Source: an uncultured Christensenellaceae bacterium (lineage in GTDB: Bacteria; Bacillota; Clostridia; Christensenellales; Christensenellaceae). Taken from it: 38,229 bases of DNA. A program made the position numbers and the translations under genes. Every line of letters starts with the position of its first letter. The first letter of the stretch is position 1. The stretch lies in NCBI GenBank assembly GCA_934373295.1, contig CAKROK010000014.1, forward strand, positions 1 to 38,229, in the 5' to 3' direction. The notes below the pieces were generated by a model, which saw only the letters and a program-made list of their open reading frames with translations, did not search any database and was not told the origin of the DNA. Of this stretch, positions 22,605 to 30,800 are shown piece after piece.

Positions 22605-24689
22605 TCATGCAAAAATATTGTTCGCGCTCACGTTGCCTGTGCCGCCCTCGCTGAAGTCGCTATAGGGCATCGTATTGCCCGTGACCGTGCAGTTCTTGCT
22701 GCCCGTCAGCCTGACCGCGCCCATGCAGTTTGAGGTGTTCCCCGTAACGGCGCATATCTCGCCCGCATCTATCGCGATCTGCTTAAAGTAATTAGCCGTG
22801 CCGCCGAAAGAACAGCCCGTCACGCTCGAACCGACCGAGTTTTTGATTATAACGCCATTGTTCTCTCCCTCCGCGTTGTCCACATGCAGGTTTGTCACAT
22901 GCACAAACGCCATGCCGTCCGCGTTTACCGCACACGCCATACCTGTTAAGTGCGCTATGCGCAGATATACGTTCGTTATGTTCACCTGCTGCCAGGATTG
23001 CGGCGCGGGCGCTTTGAGGTATATTCCGCAGTTATCCACACCGTCCATGCTCATCTCCATTATGGAAATATCGCTTGAAAATCCGCCCGCGGACGAGATG
23101 TATATGCCGTAGTCGACAGGGCCTGAGCACTCAAAGTTCTTTATGCGCCTGTCGCCTGTGCTGTCCCCGACCGAGCCGCTCAGGTTCACGTCCTTATACG
23201 CGATAGTCGTGGAGTTGGGCGAGCCGTAGCCGTAATAGATGTAGTCGTCTATGAGCACGCCCGTGCTTCCCCGCTTGCTGCCGTCGATGAATATTCCCCT
23301 GACCTCGCTTCCGGGAAGATCGCCGCCCGTCGTTCCGTGGACGGTGTAAAAGCGCGTTCCGTTGGTGTTTACGCAGCGTATTCCGTTCTGGCTCATGGAT
23401 ACGCCCACGTTTCTGAACGTGGCATAGAGCGTGTTCTCCACGAGCACTGTGTCGCTGCCTACGGCGCCCATCTTGCTCCTCGAAAACTCCATGTTTTCTA
23501 TCGTCACGTCCTCCAGGCCGCCGTCATAGCTCCTGCCGCCCGTCGCGCCCAAGAGATACAGCGCGGGCCGCATCTCGTCGTCGATCACTATCTGCGCGGA
23601 TATCTCTCGCGTCTGGTGCGCCACTCCCTCGAGGGTGAGGTGGCTTTGCGCCTTGTCTATCGTTATCGTGTCCGTTATGAGATATCTTCCCGCAGCAAAC
23701 TCGACCTTTCCGTAGCCGTTCGGAAAACAGCCTATCGCCTGACATATCGCCTGCGTGCTGTCCCTTTTACCCGTCTTATCCGCGCCGAACCACTCGGGAT
23801 AGCTCACCGAATTTTCCTTTAATATCACGCTGCCGCCCTCGACTATCTGAGATAGCCCCGCCGTCATGTTCTTATTAAAAGTGACCGTCACGCCGTCCTC
23901 CAATATTAGGCGCGCGCCGTATGCAAACGTCACGGGTACGTCAAAGTCGATGTCCGAGGTTATTTTATAGTCGCCTGCGGGCAGGAACAACGCATATTTG
24001 ATCTGCGTCCTGAGCGCCTCGGTGTCGTCCGTCTTTCCGTCCCCCTTTGCGCCCAGCAGCTTTGCGGACGTGCCTAACTGCGAGGGGGCTTCATCCAAGC
24101 TCTTTACCGTCAAAGCGGCGCTCGCCGTGCCTAACTTCTTCGCGCTGCCGCTCATGTAATAGCCATATACCTTATAATAATACGTAACACCAAGCTCCGC
24201 CTTTGCGTCCGTAAAGCTAAGCCCCTGAGCTTCGCCCAAAAGCGCGTATTTTCCCGTCTTGCTCTGTGCGCGGTATATGCGGTAGCCCTTTGCGCCCGCG
24301 ACCTTCTGCCAATTTATCGTATTTTTCTTATACAGCGTCTTTGCGGATAATCCCTTTGGCGCGGCTAATTTTACCGTGATCGTGCAGGTGTACGTCTTTC
24401 CGGAATATTTCGCCATTATTTTCGCGCTGCCCACGGATTTCGCCGTGACCTTTCCCGCCGAGGTGACTGTCGCGACCGTCTTGTTTGAGCTGCTATACGT
24501 CACGCCCTTTGTCACGGCCTTTCCCGATGAATTTAACAGCTTTACGTTAAGCGTCCCTCCGACGTATAACGCCGCGCTCGTCTTTTGAAGGCGATAGGAC
24601 GCCGCCTGTGCCGTGAGCGTGCCTACGCACAGCGTCATGAGCATCACCGCCGCAACAAACATTGTTAATAGTCTCTTTATCTTTTTCAT
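22605..24689 (-). CDS. secreted beta-helix protein with BIG2, FN3 and pectate-lyase-3-like domains
   Basis: 694 residues. A signal peptide (about 1-29, cleavage near AQA-A) leads to a bacterial Ig-like (BIG2) domain (about 32-107; TYSSSNKTVATVTSAGKVTA). A fibronectin-III-like domain follows (about 110-196). From about 208 there is a right-handed parallel beta-helix of the pectate_lyase_3 type, opening with LGAKGDGKTDDTEAL and repeated as YPEWFGADKTGKRDSTQAI. No cell-wall sorting signal or S-layer domain is visible, so it is probably released or held by weak contacts. The substrate is likely a polysaccharide, but no catalytic residues could be fixed; a purely adhesive role is possible. AGGAGG precedes the ATG, with its own promoter and terminator. 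Confidence 0.85.
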   Translation of the reverse strand: MKKIKRLLTMFVAAVMLMTLCVGTLTAQAASYRLQKTSAALYVGGTLNVKLLNSSGKAVTKGVTYSSSNKTVATVTSAGKVTAKSVGSAKIMAKYSGKTYTCTITVKLAAPKGLSAKTLYKKNTINWQKVAGAKGYRIYRAQSKTGKYALLGEAQGLSFTDAKAELGVTYYYKVYGYYMSGSAKKLGTASAALTVKSLDEAPSQLGTSAKLLGAKGDGKTDDTEALRTQIKYALFLPAGDYKITSDIDFDVPVTFAYGARLILEDGVTVTFNKNMTAGLSQIVEGGSVILKENSVSYPEWFGADKTGKRDSTQAICQAIGCFPNGYGKVEFAAGRYLITDTITIDKAQSHLTLEGVAHQTREISAQIVIDDEMRPALYLLGATGGRSYDGGLEDVTIENMEFSRSKMGAVGSDTVLVENTLYATFRNVGVSMSQNGIRCVNTNGTRFYTVHGTTGGDLPGSEVRGIFIDGSKRGSTGVLIDDYIYYGYGSPNSTTIAYKDVNLSGSVGDSTGDRRIKNFECSGPVDYGIYISSAGGFSSDISIMEMSMDGVDNCGIYLKAPAPQSWQQVNITNVYLRIAHLTGMACAVNADGMAFVHVTNLHVDNAEGENNGVIIKNSVGSSVTGCSFGGTANYFKQIAIDAGEICAVTGNTSNCMGAVRLTGSKNCTVTGNTMPYSDFSEGGTGNVSANNIFA

Positions 24690-24772
24690 TCTTCCTCCTG
24701 CGTTCCCATAAATGTTTCCTTATATAAGCTGTCCGCCGATTATCTTTACCGGCTTAATTCTTTTCCATTGAA

Positions 24773-24802
24773 AATATATCATGTTTTTGCGTATTATGTC
24801 AA
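24773..24802 (-). promoter_or_regulatory. promoter of the secreted beta-helix gene
   Basis: On the minus strand there is a -35 TTGACA (24797-24802), an 18-base spacer and a -10 TATATT (24773-24778) with an upstream TGA. Confidence 0.65.
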
Positions 24803-24851
24803 TTTATTCCGGTAACGCTCTGCGGAAAATTTCTCTTGTCAAAAAAAGTGG

Positions 24852-24879
24852 TTGATTTTTTTTGAATAGATGATACAAT
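24852..24879 (+). promoter_or_regulatory. promoter of the ferredoxin gene
   Basis: There is a -35 TTGATT (24852-24857), a 16-base spacer and a -10 TACAAT (24874-24879). Confidence 0.6.
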
Positions 24880-24907
24880 GAAGTCAACAAATACGGAGGT
24901 GATACCC

Positions 24908-25075
24908 ATGTACAAGATTACAGATGAATGCTTAAAGTGCGGCGCTTGCGCTGACGAATGTCCCAACGAGGCTATTACAGAGGGCGAAGAGACCTATGTG
25001 ATCAATCCCGATCTATGTCTTGAGTGCGGCGCTTGCGTTGACGCATGTCCCGCAGAGGCGATCGTAGAAGAGTAA
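24908..25075 (+). CDS. 2[4Fe-4S] ferredoxin
   Basis: 55 residues of a clostridial-type ferredoxin. The two motifs are C8-x2-C11-x2-C14-x3-C18-P and C37-x2-C40-x2-C43-x3-C47-P, giving two low-potential clusters. It carries electrons for enzymes such as pyruvate:ferredoxin oxidoreductase or hydrogenase. The start is the ATG at 24908, preceded by the very strong GGAGGTGAT; the frame's earlier ATG at 24878 lies inside the -10 region. It stands alone, followed by a terminator. Confidence 0.95.
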   Translation: MYKITDECLKCGACADECPNEAITEGEETYVINPDLCLECGACVDACPAEAIVEE

Positions 25076-25096
25076 TTTTTTCTTATCGCACTTTTT

Positions 25097-25140
25097 AAGA
25101 CGCGGTTTAGATATCCAATCGTCGCCGCGTCTTTTATTTT
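25097..25140 (+). terminator. terminator after the ferredoxin gene
   Basis: AAGACGCGG pairs perfectly with CCGCGTCTT across a 19-base loop, followed by TTATTTT. Confidence 0.7.
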
Positions 25141-25167
25141 GCAAAAAATTCGCCGCTGTAGTATAAT
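25139..25167 (+). promoter_or_regulatory. promoter of the methyltransferase operon
   Basis: There is a -35 TTGCAA (25139-25144), a 17-base spacer and a -10 TATAAT (25162-25167). Confidence 0.7.
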
Positions 25168-25206
25168 TTATAGTTGGCAATAGGCATATCGAGAGGAGAA
25201 CGCGCT

Positions 25207-25929
25207 TTGTCAAGGCAGATCGAGGACCTTCAATATAAGGGTTTAAAATTCATACAGGAGGACGGGCTGTTTCGCTTCGGGACGGATGCCGTTCTGCTTG
25301 CGTCGTTTTGCGACGTGAAAAAGAGCGACAAGGTCGTCGATTTAGGCACGGGTACAGGCGTGATACCCCTGCTGTTAAACGCGCGCACGGGGTGTAAGGT
25401 CGTGGGCGTCGAGCTTCAGGAGAAATGCGCCCGTCTCGCGCACGAAAACGCGCTTTTAAACTCGAAACAGGACAAAATAGAGATAATATGCGCCGACCTG
25501 CGTTCGCTGCCTAAAATAGATGGCGTGACCGCCGTCGTATGCAACCCGCCGTATGAGCGCATCGGCTCGGGCAAGATCAGCGATAACGAAAGCGTGCGCA
25601 TAGCCCGCCACGAGTTCACCTGTACGCTGGAGGACGCCGTATACTGCGCATCCCGCCTGCTTGAAACGGGCGGAAGGCTGTATATGATACATCGTGCCGA
25701 GCGCGCGGCGGAGCTGATATACGCCATGAAGAGCAGGCGCATTGAGCCAAAGATAATGCGCACAATTCAGGCGCGTGAGCAGACCGACCCGAGATACGTC
25801 CTCATCGCAGGAAAAAAGGACGCAAAGGCCGGCTTAAAGCTCATGCACCCGCTCATAATATACGGCGAAAACGGCAGATATACGCATGAAATGAACGAGA
25901 TATACCACAGAGAGGAAGAAAATGGATAA
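25207..25929 (+). CDS. tRNA1(Val) (adenine-N6)-methyltransferase-like protein (TrmN6 family)
   Basis: 240 residues of a class I SAM-dependent methyltransferase. The SAM motif DLGTGTG is at 45-51 and the N6-adenine catalytic motif NPPY at 113-116. The N-terminus (GLFRFGTDAVLLASF) is characteristic of the YfiC/TrmN6 family, which methylates A37 of a tRNA. The start is the TTG at 25207, with AGGAG 8 bases before it. An upstream in-frame TTG at 25174 lies at the predicted transcription start and has no binding site. It overlaps rsmI by 8 bases; this pairing is common in Bacillota. Confidence 0.88.
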   Translation: MSRQIEDLQYKGLKFIQEDGLFRFGTDAVLLASFCDVKKSDKVVDLGTGTGVIPLLLNARTGCKVVGVELQEKCARLAHENALLNSKQDKIEIICADLRSLPKIDGVTAVVCNPPYERIGSGKISDNESVRIARHEFTCTLEDAVYCASRLLETGGRLYMIHRAERAAELIYAMKSRRIEPKIMRTIQAREQTDPRYVLIAGKKDAKAGLKLMHPLIIYGENGRYTHEMNEIYHREEENG

Positions 25930-26758
25930 GGGAACGCTTTATATCGTCGCCACGCCCATAGGCAACCTGGGCGACATCACTCTGCGCGCGATTGAGACAT
26001 TAAAAAACGCGGACGTCATCGCGGCGGAGGACACGCGGCATACGCTCAAGCTGTTAAACAACCTCGGCATAAAAAACAGGCTGGTGAGCTTTTTCGAGCA
26101 TAGTCCGGAGGCTAAGGCGCAAGAGATCATCTCCATGCTGGAGGAGGGAAAGAGCGTCGCTTTAGTCTCGGACGCTGGTATGCCCCTGATATCCGACCCC
26201 GGCGCGCCGCTCACGAGACTTTGCGCCGAGCGCGGCATCCCCTTTACGTGCGTCCCGGGCGCATGCGCCGCCGTCACTGCCGCCGTGTTATCCGCCCTGC
26301 CCACGGAGAAATTCACGTTCGAGGGATTTTTACCCAAGGATAAAAAGGAGCGCAAGGACGCGCTTTTACACGCGTTAAAATGCGAATACACCACCATTCT
26401 CTACGAAAGCCCGCACGCCATAAAGCGCACGTTATCCGATATCGCCGCGCTCTATCCCGAAAGGCGGATCTCGATATGCAAGGAGCTGACAAAGCTGCAT
26501 GAAAGCGTACTGCGCGGGAGCGCCAAGGAGCTTTCTGGCAAATTCTCCCAAATAGACGAAGTTCGCGGGGAGTTCGTGATAGTCATCGAGGGCTGCCCCA
26601 TACAAAAGCGCAAGCTTACAGACGAGGACATCCTCTCCATGCTTAATGAAAAGCTGATTGCGGGCTTAAAGCCCAAGGAAGCAATAAAACAGACCGCCGC
26701 GCTGCTTGACGCGGGCAAAAACCGGGTATACTCTTTATACACGGATAATTTTGACTGA
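25922..26758 (+). CDS. rsmI: 16S rRNA (cytidine-1402-2'-O)-methyltransferase RsmI
   Basis: 278 residues of the tetrapyrrole-methylase-fold enzyme that 2'-O-methylates C1402 in the ribosomal decoding centre. The family motifs are LYIVATPIGNLGDITLRA at the N-terminus, AAEDTRHT, VSDAGMPLISDPG and PTEKFTFEGFLP. GAGG lies about 9 bases upstream of the ATG, within the preceding gene. It is the second gene of an operon with the trmN6-like gene. No clear terminator is visible before the pflB promoter. Confidence 0.95.
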   Translation: MDKGTLYIVATPIGNLGDITLRAIETLKNADVIAAEDTRHTLKLLNNLGIKNRLVSFFEHSPEAKAQEIISMLEEGKSVALVSDAGMPLISDPGAPLTRLCAERGIPFTCVPGACAAVTAAVLSALPTEKFTFEGFLPKDKKERKDALLHALKCEYTTILYESPHAIKRTLSDIAALYPERRISICKELTKLHESVLRGSAKELSGKFSQIDEVRGEFVIVIEGCPIQKRKLTDEDILSMLNEKLIAGLKPKEAIKQTAALLDAGKNRVYSLYTDNFD

Positions 26759-26892
26759 TGAAATTTTTTCGATATGCGTTGCAAAAACAACAGAAAGCGA
26801 GGGGCGGTTATATTATAATAATATTGACAAAAGAGCATGTCGGGATATGAAAAAAAATACTATAGAAATCTCCTGACAAAGCTCGACACTCA

Positions 26893-26921
26893 TTGACAGT
26901 TCTATACTATTTCAATATAAT
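26893..26921 (+). promoter_or_regulatory. consensus sigma-A promoter of pflB
   Basis: There is a -35 TTGACA (26893-26898), a 17-base spacer and a -10 TATAAT (26916-26921): both hexamers and the spacing are perfect. The gene should be strongly transcribed. Confidence 0.85.
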
Positions 26922-26958
26922 ATAATATGCTGAATTTATGATTTTGGAAGGTGATTTT

Positions 26959-29190
26959 ATGCGAAACGAATGGACAGATTTTGTAGGCGGACTTTGGGAA
27001 AACGAAGTAAACGTGCGTGATTTCATACAGAGAAACTACACGCCCTACTCCGGAGACAGCTCCTTCCTCGAAGGACCTACCCAGAACACGACCGATCTTT
27101 GGGATCAGGTCATGGAGCTTACCGCAAAGGAAAGAGAAGCGGGCGGCGTGCTCGATATGGATACTAAAATAGTCTCCACGATAACCTCTCACGGCCCCGG
27201 ATATCTCGATAAGAGCAAGGAGACTATCGTAGGCTTCCAAACGGATAAGCCCTTCAAAAGGTCCTTACAGCCCTACGGCGGTATAAGAATGGCCAAGCAG
27301 GCCTGCGCCGACAACGGCTATACTCTCGACCCTGAGATCGAGAAGTTCTTCACTATCCACAGAAAGACACATAACGCGGGCGTTTTTGACGTATACACCG
27401 ATGAAATGCGCCGCTGCAGAACAAACCACATAATAACCGGTCTTCCCGATGCATACGGCAGAGGAAGGATCATAGGCGACTACAGAAGAGCCGCACTATA
27501 CGGCATCGATTACCTCATCGCCGATAAGCAGGCTCAGAAGGACTCCATGGGCAGCGTCATGACGGACGAGGTCATTAGAGACAGAGAAGAGATCGCCGAG
27601 CAGATCAAGGCGTTAAAGGACTTAAAGAAGTTAGCTGAATCCTACGGCTGTGATATCTCCCAGCCTGCATCCGACGTAAAAGAGGCTATTCAGGCGCTCT
27701 ACTTCGCATACCTCGGCGCGGTCAAGGAGCAGAACGGCGCGGCTATGTCCTTAGGCAGAACGTCCACCTTCCTTGACATCTATGCTGAAAGAGACTTAAA
27801 GGCGGGTAAATACACCGAAAAGCAGATACAGGAGTTCGTCGACCACTTCATCATGAAGCTGCGTCTCGTCAAGTTTGCGAGAACTCCCGACTACAACGCA
27901 ATATTCGCGGGCGACCCCACTTGGGTCACCGAATCCATCGGCGGCATGGGCATCGACGGCAGACCCATGGTGACAAAGATGAGCTTCCGTTACCTTCAGA
28001 CGCTCAACAACTTAGGCCCCGCGCCCGAGCCGAACATGACCATCCTCTGGTCCACCAGACTGCCCGAGAACTTTAAGCATTTCGCGACCGCGATCTCCAT
28101 AAAGCACTCCGCAGTTCAGTATGAGAACGACGACCTCATGAGGCCCACTCACGGCGACGATTACGGCATTGCATGCTGCGTATCTTCCATGAAGATCGGC
28201 AAGGAGATGCAGTTCTTCGGCGCAAGAGCTAACCTCGCAAAGTGCCTGCTCTATGCTATAAACGGCGGCGTGGACGAGGTCACGGGTACGCAGGTCGCGC
28301 CCAAATTCGTCCCCGTACAGGGCGACGGCGCTCTCGATTACAACGACATCCGCACAAAGTATCATGAGATGATGTCCTGGCTTGCTGGCGTATATGTAAA
28401 CACGTTAAACGTCATTCACTACATGCACGATAAGTACTGCTATGAGCGCATACAGATGGCATTCCACGACAAGAACATCACGAGATGGTTCGCTACCGGC
28501 GTCGCAGGCTTATCCGTCGTCGCGGATTCTCTTTCTGCAATCAAGTACGCAAAGGTCTATCCCGTAAGAAATGAGAACGGCATCGTTGTCGAATACAAAA
28601 TAGAGGGCGATTTCCCCAAGTACGGCAACGACGACGACAGAGTCGACTCCATCGCTCACGACATTCTCCACGAGTTCATCGAGCTGGTTCGTTCTCACAA
28701 GACCTACAGAAACGGCATCGCGACGACCTCCGTACTCACGATAACCTCTAACGTGACCTACGGCAAGAACACGGGCTCCACTCCGGACGGCAGAAAGAAG
28801 GGCCAGCCCTTCGCGCCCGGCGCAAACCCGATGCACGGAAGAGACTCCAACGGCGCTGTCGCCTCCCTCGCATCCGTTGCGAAGCTCAACTGGGAAGACG
28901 CACAGGACGGCATCTCCAACACGTTCTCCATCGTTCCCGACGCTCTCGGCAAGGTTGAGGATGAAAAGGAAAGCAACCTCATGGCGCTCATGGACGGCTA
29001 TATCAAGAAGGGCGGCTTCCATCTCAATGTCAACGTATTCAACAGAGACACGTTATTAGACGCTCAGAAGCATCCCGAAAAGTATCCTCAGCTCACCATA
29101 AGAGTTTCAGGATATGCCGTAAACTTCATCAAGCTCACCAAGGAGCAGCAGGATGAGGTCATCGCGAGAACGTTCCACGAGAGGATGTAA
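26959..29190 (+). CDS. pflB: pyruvate formate-lyase
   Basis: 743 residues of the glycyl-radical enzyme converting pyruvate and CoA to acetyl-CoA and formate. The active-site pair C406-C407 lies in GIACCVSSM. The radical loop RVSGYA at 715-720 carries G718, about 25 residues from the C-terminus, as expected. The CC pair marks true PFL rather than the glycerol or choline glycyl-radical enzymes. The ATG at 26959 is used because AAGGTGAT stands just upstream; the frame's earlier ATG at 26938 has none. Codon choice is unlike the neighbours, with many AGA arginines and AAC/TAC/TTC, as in very highly expressed genes. The stop overlaps the activase start (TAATG). Confidence 0.97.
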   Translation: MRNEWTDFVGGLWENEVNVRDFIQRNYTPYSGDSSFLEGPTQNTTDLWDQVMELTAKEREAGGVLDMDTKIVSTITSHGPGYLDKSKETIVGFQTDKPFKRSLQPYGGIRMAKQACADNGYTLDPEIEKFFTIHRKTHNAGVFDVYTDEMRRCRTNHIITGLPDAYGRGRIIGDYRRAALYGIDYLIADKQAQKDSMGSVMTDEVIRDREEIAEQIKALKDLKKLAESYGCDISQPASDVKEAIQALYFAYLGAVKEQNGAAMSLGRTSTFLDIYAERDLKAGKYTEKQIQEFVDHFIMKLRLVKFARTPDYNAIFAGDPTWVTESIGGMGIDGRPMVTKMSFRYLQTLNNLGPAPEPNMTILWSTRLPENFKHFATAISIKHSAVQYENDDLMRPTHGDDYGIACCVSSMKIGKEMQFFGARANLAKCLLYAINGGVDEVTGTQVAPKFVPVQGDGALDYNDIRTKYHEMMSWLAGVYVNTLNVIHYMHDKYCYERIQMAFHDKNITRWFATGVAGLSVVADSLSAIKYAKVYPVRNENGIVVEYKIEGDFPKYGNDDDRVDSIAHDILHEFIELVRSHKTYRNGIATTSVLTITSNVTYGKNTGSTPDGRKKGQPFAPGANPMHGRDSNGAVASLASVAKLNWEDAQDGISNTFSIVPDALGKVEDEKESNLMALMDGYIKKGGFHLNVNVFNRDTLLDAQKHPEKYPQLTIRVSGYAVNFIKLTKEQQDEVIARTFHERM

Positions 29191-29912
29191 TGAAAGGACG
29201 TATTCATTCCTTAGAGAGCTTCGGCACGGTCGATGGCCCGGGCGTAAGGTTCGTGGTATTCTTTCAGGGTTGCCCCATGCGCTGCGCATACTGCCACAAT
29301 CCCGACACGTGGGATAAAAACGGCGGTACGCTCATGGAGGCATCCGAGATAATCGACCGCGTCGTGCGAAACATAGAATTTTACACCACCGGCGGCTTAA
29401 CGGCTACCGGCGGTGAGCCTCTTTGGCAGATGGATTTCCTCATCGAGCTGTTTACGCTCGCCAAGGAACACGGCATCCACACCACGCTCGATACCTCCGG
29501 CATAACTTTTAGCGAAAAGAACAAGCCAGCGTTTGACAGGCTCATGCAGGTGACAGATCTCGTAATGCTGGATATTAAGCACATGTTTCCAGAGGAGCAC
29601 AAAAAGCTCACGGGACATTCGAGTGAAAGCGTGTTCGCGTTTGCGGACTACCTTAAAGCCCTCGATAAGCCCGTCTGGATACGCCATGTCGTCGTCCCCG
29701 GCATAACCTTCGACGAAAAGGAGCTTACCGCTCTCGGCAAATACCTAAAGACGCTCACCAACCTCAAAAAGCTCGAGATACTGCCCTACCACTCAATGGG
29801 TAAGGTCAAATACGAAAGCCTCAATATCCCCTACCCCCTCGCCGATACCCCCCAGCTCACAAAAGCCGAGGCAAAACAGGCGGAGGAGATTGTGAGGAGG
29901 GAGATGGAGTGA
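29190..29912 (+). CDS. pflA: pyruvate formate-lyase-activating enzyme
   Basis: 240 residues of a radical-SAM enzyme. It has the cluster motif C28-x3-C32-x2-C35 (GCPMRCAYCHNPDTW) and the SAM-contact sequence TATGGEP. It installs the glycyl radical on pyruvate formate-lyase under anaerobic conditions. No additional ferredoxin-like cluster domain is present, consistent with PflA rather than the longer activases of other glycyl-radical enzymes. Its ATG shares one base with the pflB stop, so it is translationally coupled. A terminator follows directly. Confidence 0.96.
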   Translation: MKGRIHSLESFGTVDGPGVRFVVFFQGCPMRCAYCHNPDTWDKNGGTLMEASEIIDRVVRNIEFYTTGGLTATGGEPLWQMDFLIELFTLAKEHGIHTTLDTSGITFSEKNKPAFDRLMQVTDLVMLDIKHMFPEEHKKLTGHSSESVFAFADYLKALDKPVWIRHVVVPGITFDEKELTALGKYLKTLTNLKKLEILPYHSMGKVKYESLNIPYPLADTPQLTKAEAKQAEEIVRREME

Positions 29913-29914
29913 CG

Positions 29915-29952
29915 GAAACCTCCGATGTCAACTTGTTCATCGGAGGTTTTTC
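29915..29952 (+). terminator. terminator after pflA
   Basis: AAACCTCCGATG pairs with CATCGGAGGTTT across a 10-base loop, followed by TTTCAT. Confidence 0.85.
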
Positions 29953-29976
29953 ATATCTAATATTCAATTTGTCGTT

Positions 29977-30782
29977 TTAAATCAGAAAACCTTCATAATT
30001 GTTTTCATCCAAGGTTTTTATAACGGGTCGAAATAAACATCTCCGTCTACCGGGATTGTAAATATGCCTGCATATACAGCTTCAAGGAAACTCATTTATT
30101 CTTCTATTGCCATTTTTCAAATCTTCATGTGAACATCTTTCATATGAACGTGGCGTATGCGTCTGACATTTTTTAAGCATTTTTTCTGTATCATTTCCCG
30201 CACATATCATATGACCAATACAGAACACTAAAATATCAAATCAGAATCCGTTAAATCCATTAGACGATCTATTTCATCCTCCGTTTGAATTTCCGTTCCC
30301 TTATGATGGTTCACACAGAAGTATTGACCTCTTTTCCTGGCCATTCCCCCCATTTGGTTATAGTCTTTAGCAAGCGTACTCCATTGCTTATCAGCAAATA
30401 TCGGTTTATTCTCTACAAAAACCGCAATTGGCTGAATCTGTAATGAATTACCCTGTCCAGATACCCCGATTATATTTCCACCCAGTGCTTTCATTTTATC
30501 ACTTTGTTTGCGGAACAATTCTATATTGTCCTCAAAAGATCTGCTTGTAAAATAGGTGGGAAACCATTCATTACATGCGACTAGGCCTCTTTTATCTAAG
30601 AGTAGCTTTAATTCCTTTGGATCCTTAAGAAATTTATTTCCAATTTCACAACCATGATAACTTTCCGCCATCTTGTCGTCAATGCGTGCTAAAAAGGGGG
30701 TATCTCCTCCCAGTTCGGGCAAGTGATCATTGATCCATACAATAGGTGATATGCCTATTTTTACTTTGTCGGGATCAAACAT
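29977..30782 (-). pseudogene. iolE: decayed inosose dehydratase gene (iolE-like)
   Basis: The first 184 codons (30782 to 30228) encode a good IolE N-terminal two-thirds (KIGISPIVWINDHLPELGG, GCEIGNKFLKDP, IIGVSGQGNS, VNHHKGTEIQTEDEIDRLM) and stop at TDSDLIF, where homologues (about 300 residues) continue. Downstream the rest is recognisable but broken. GHMICAGNDTEKMLKK lies in one frame. RHVHMKDV and SFLEAVYAGIFTIP lie in another, interrupted by TGA and TAA. VIKTLDENNYEGFLI lies in a third, ending at TAA. At least three frameshifts and several stops make it non-functional as IolE. The first lesion fits loss of one T in a T run. AAGGAG before the ATG shows it was expressed, 18 bases after the oxidoreductase gene. 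Confidence 0.85.
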
Positions 30783-30800
30783 TGTTTTTCTCCTTATGCA

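Noticed and set aside
30228..30782. A short, intact 184-residue sugar isomerase-like protein
   Set aside because: The rest of the family sequence is visible downstream in other frames with stops, so this is the readable part of a pseudogene rather than a separate short protein.
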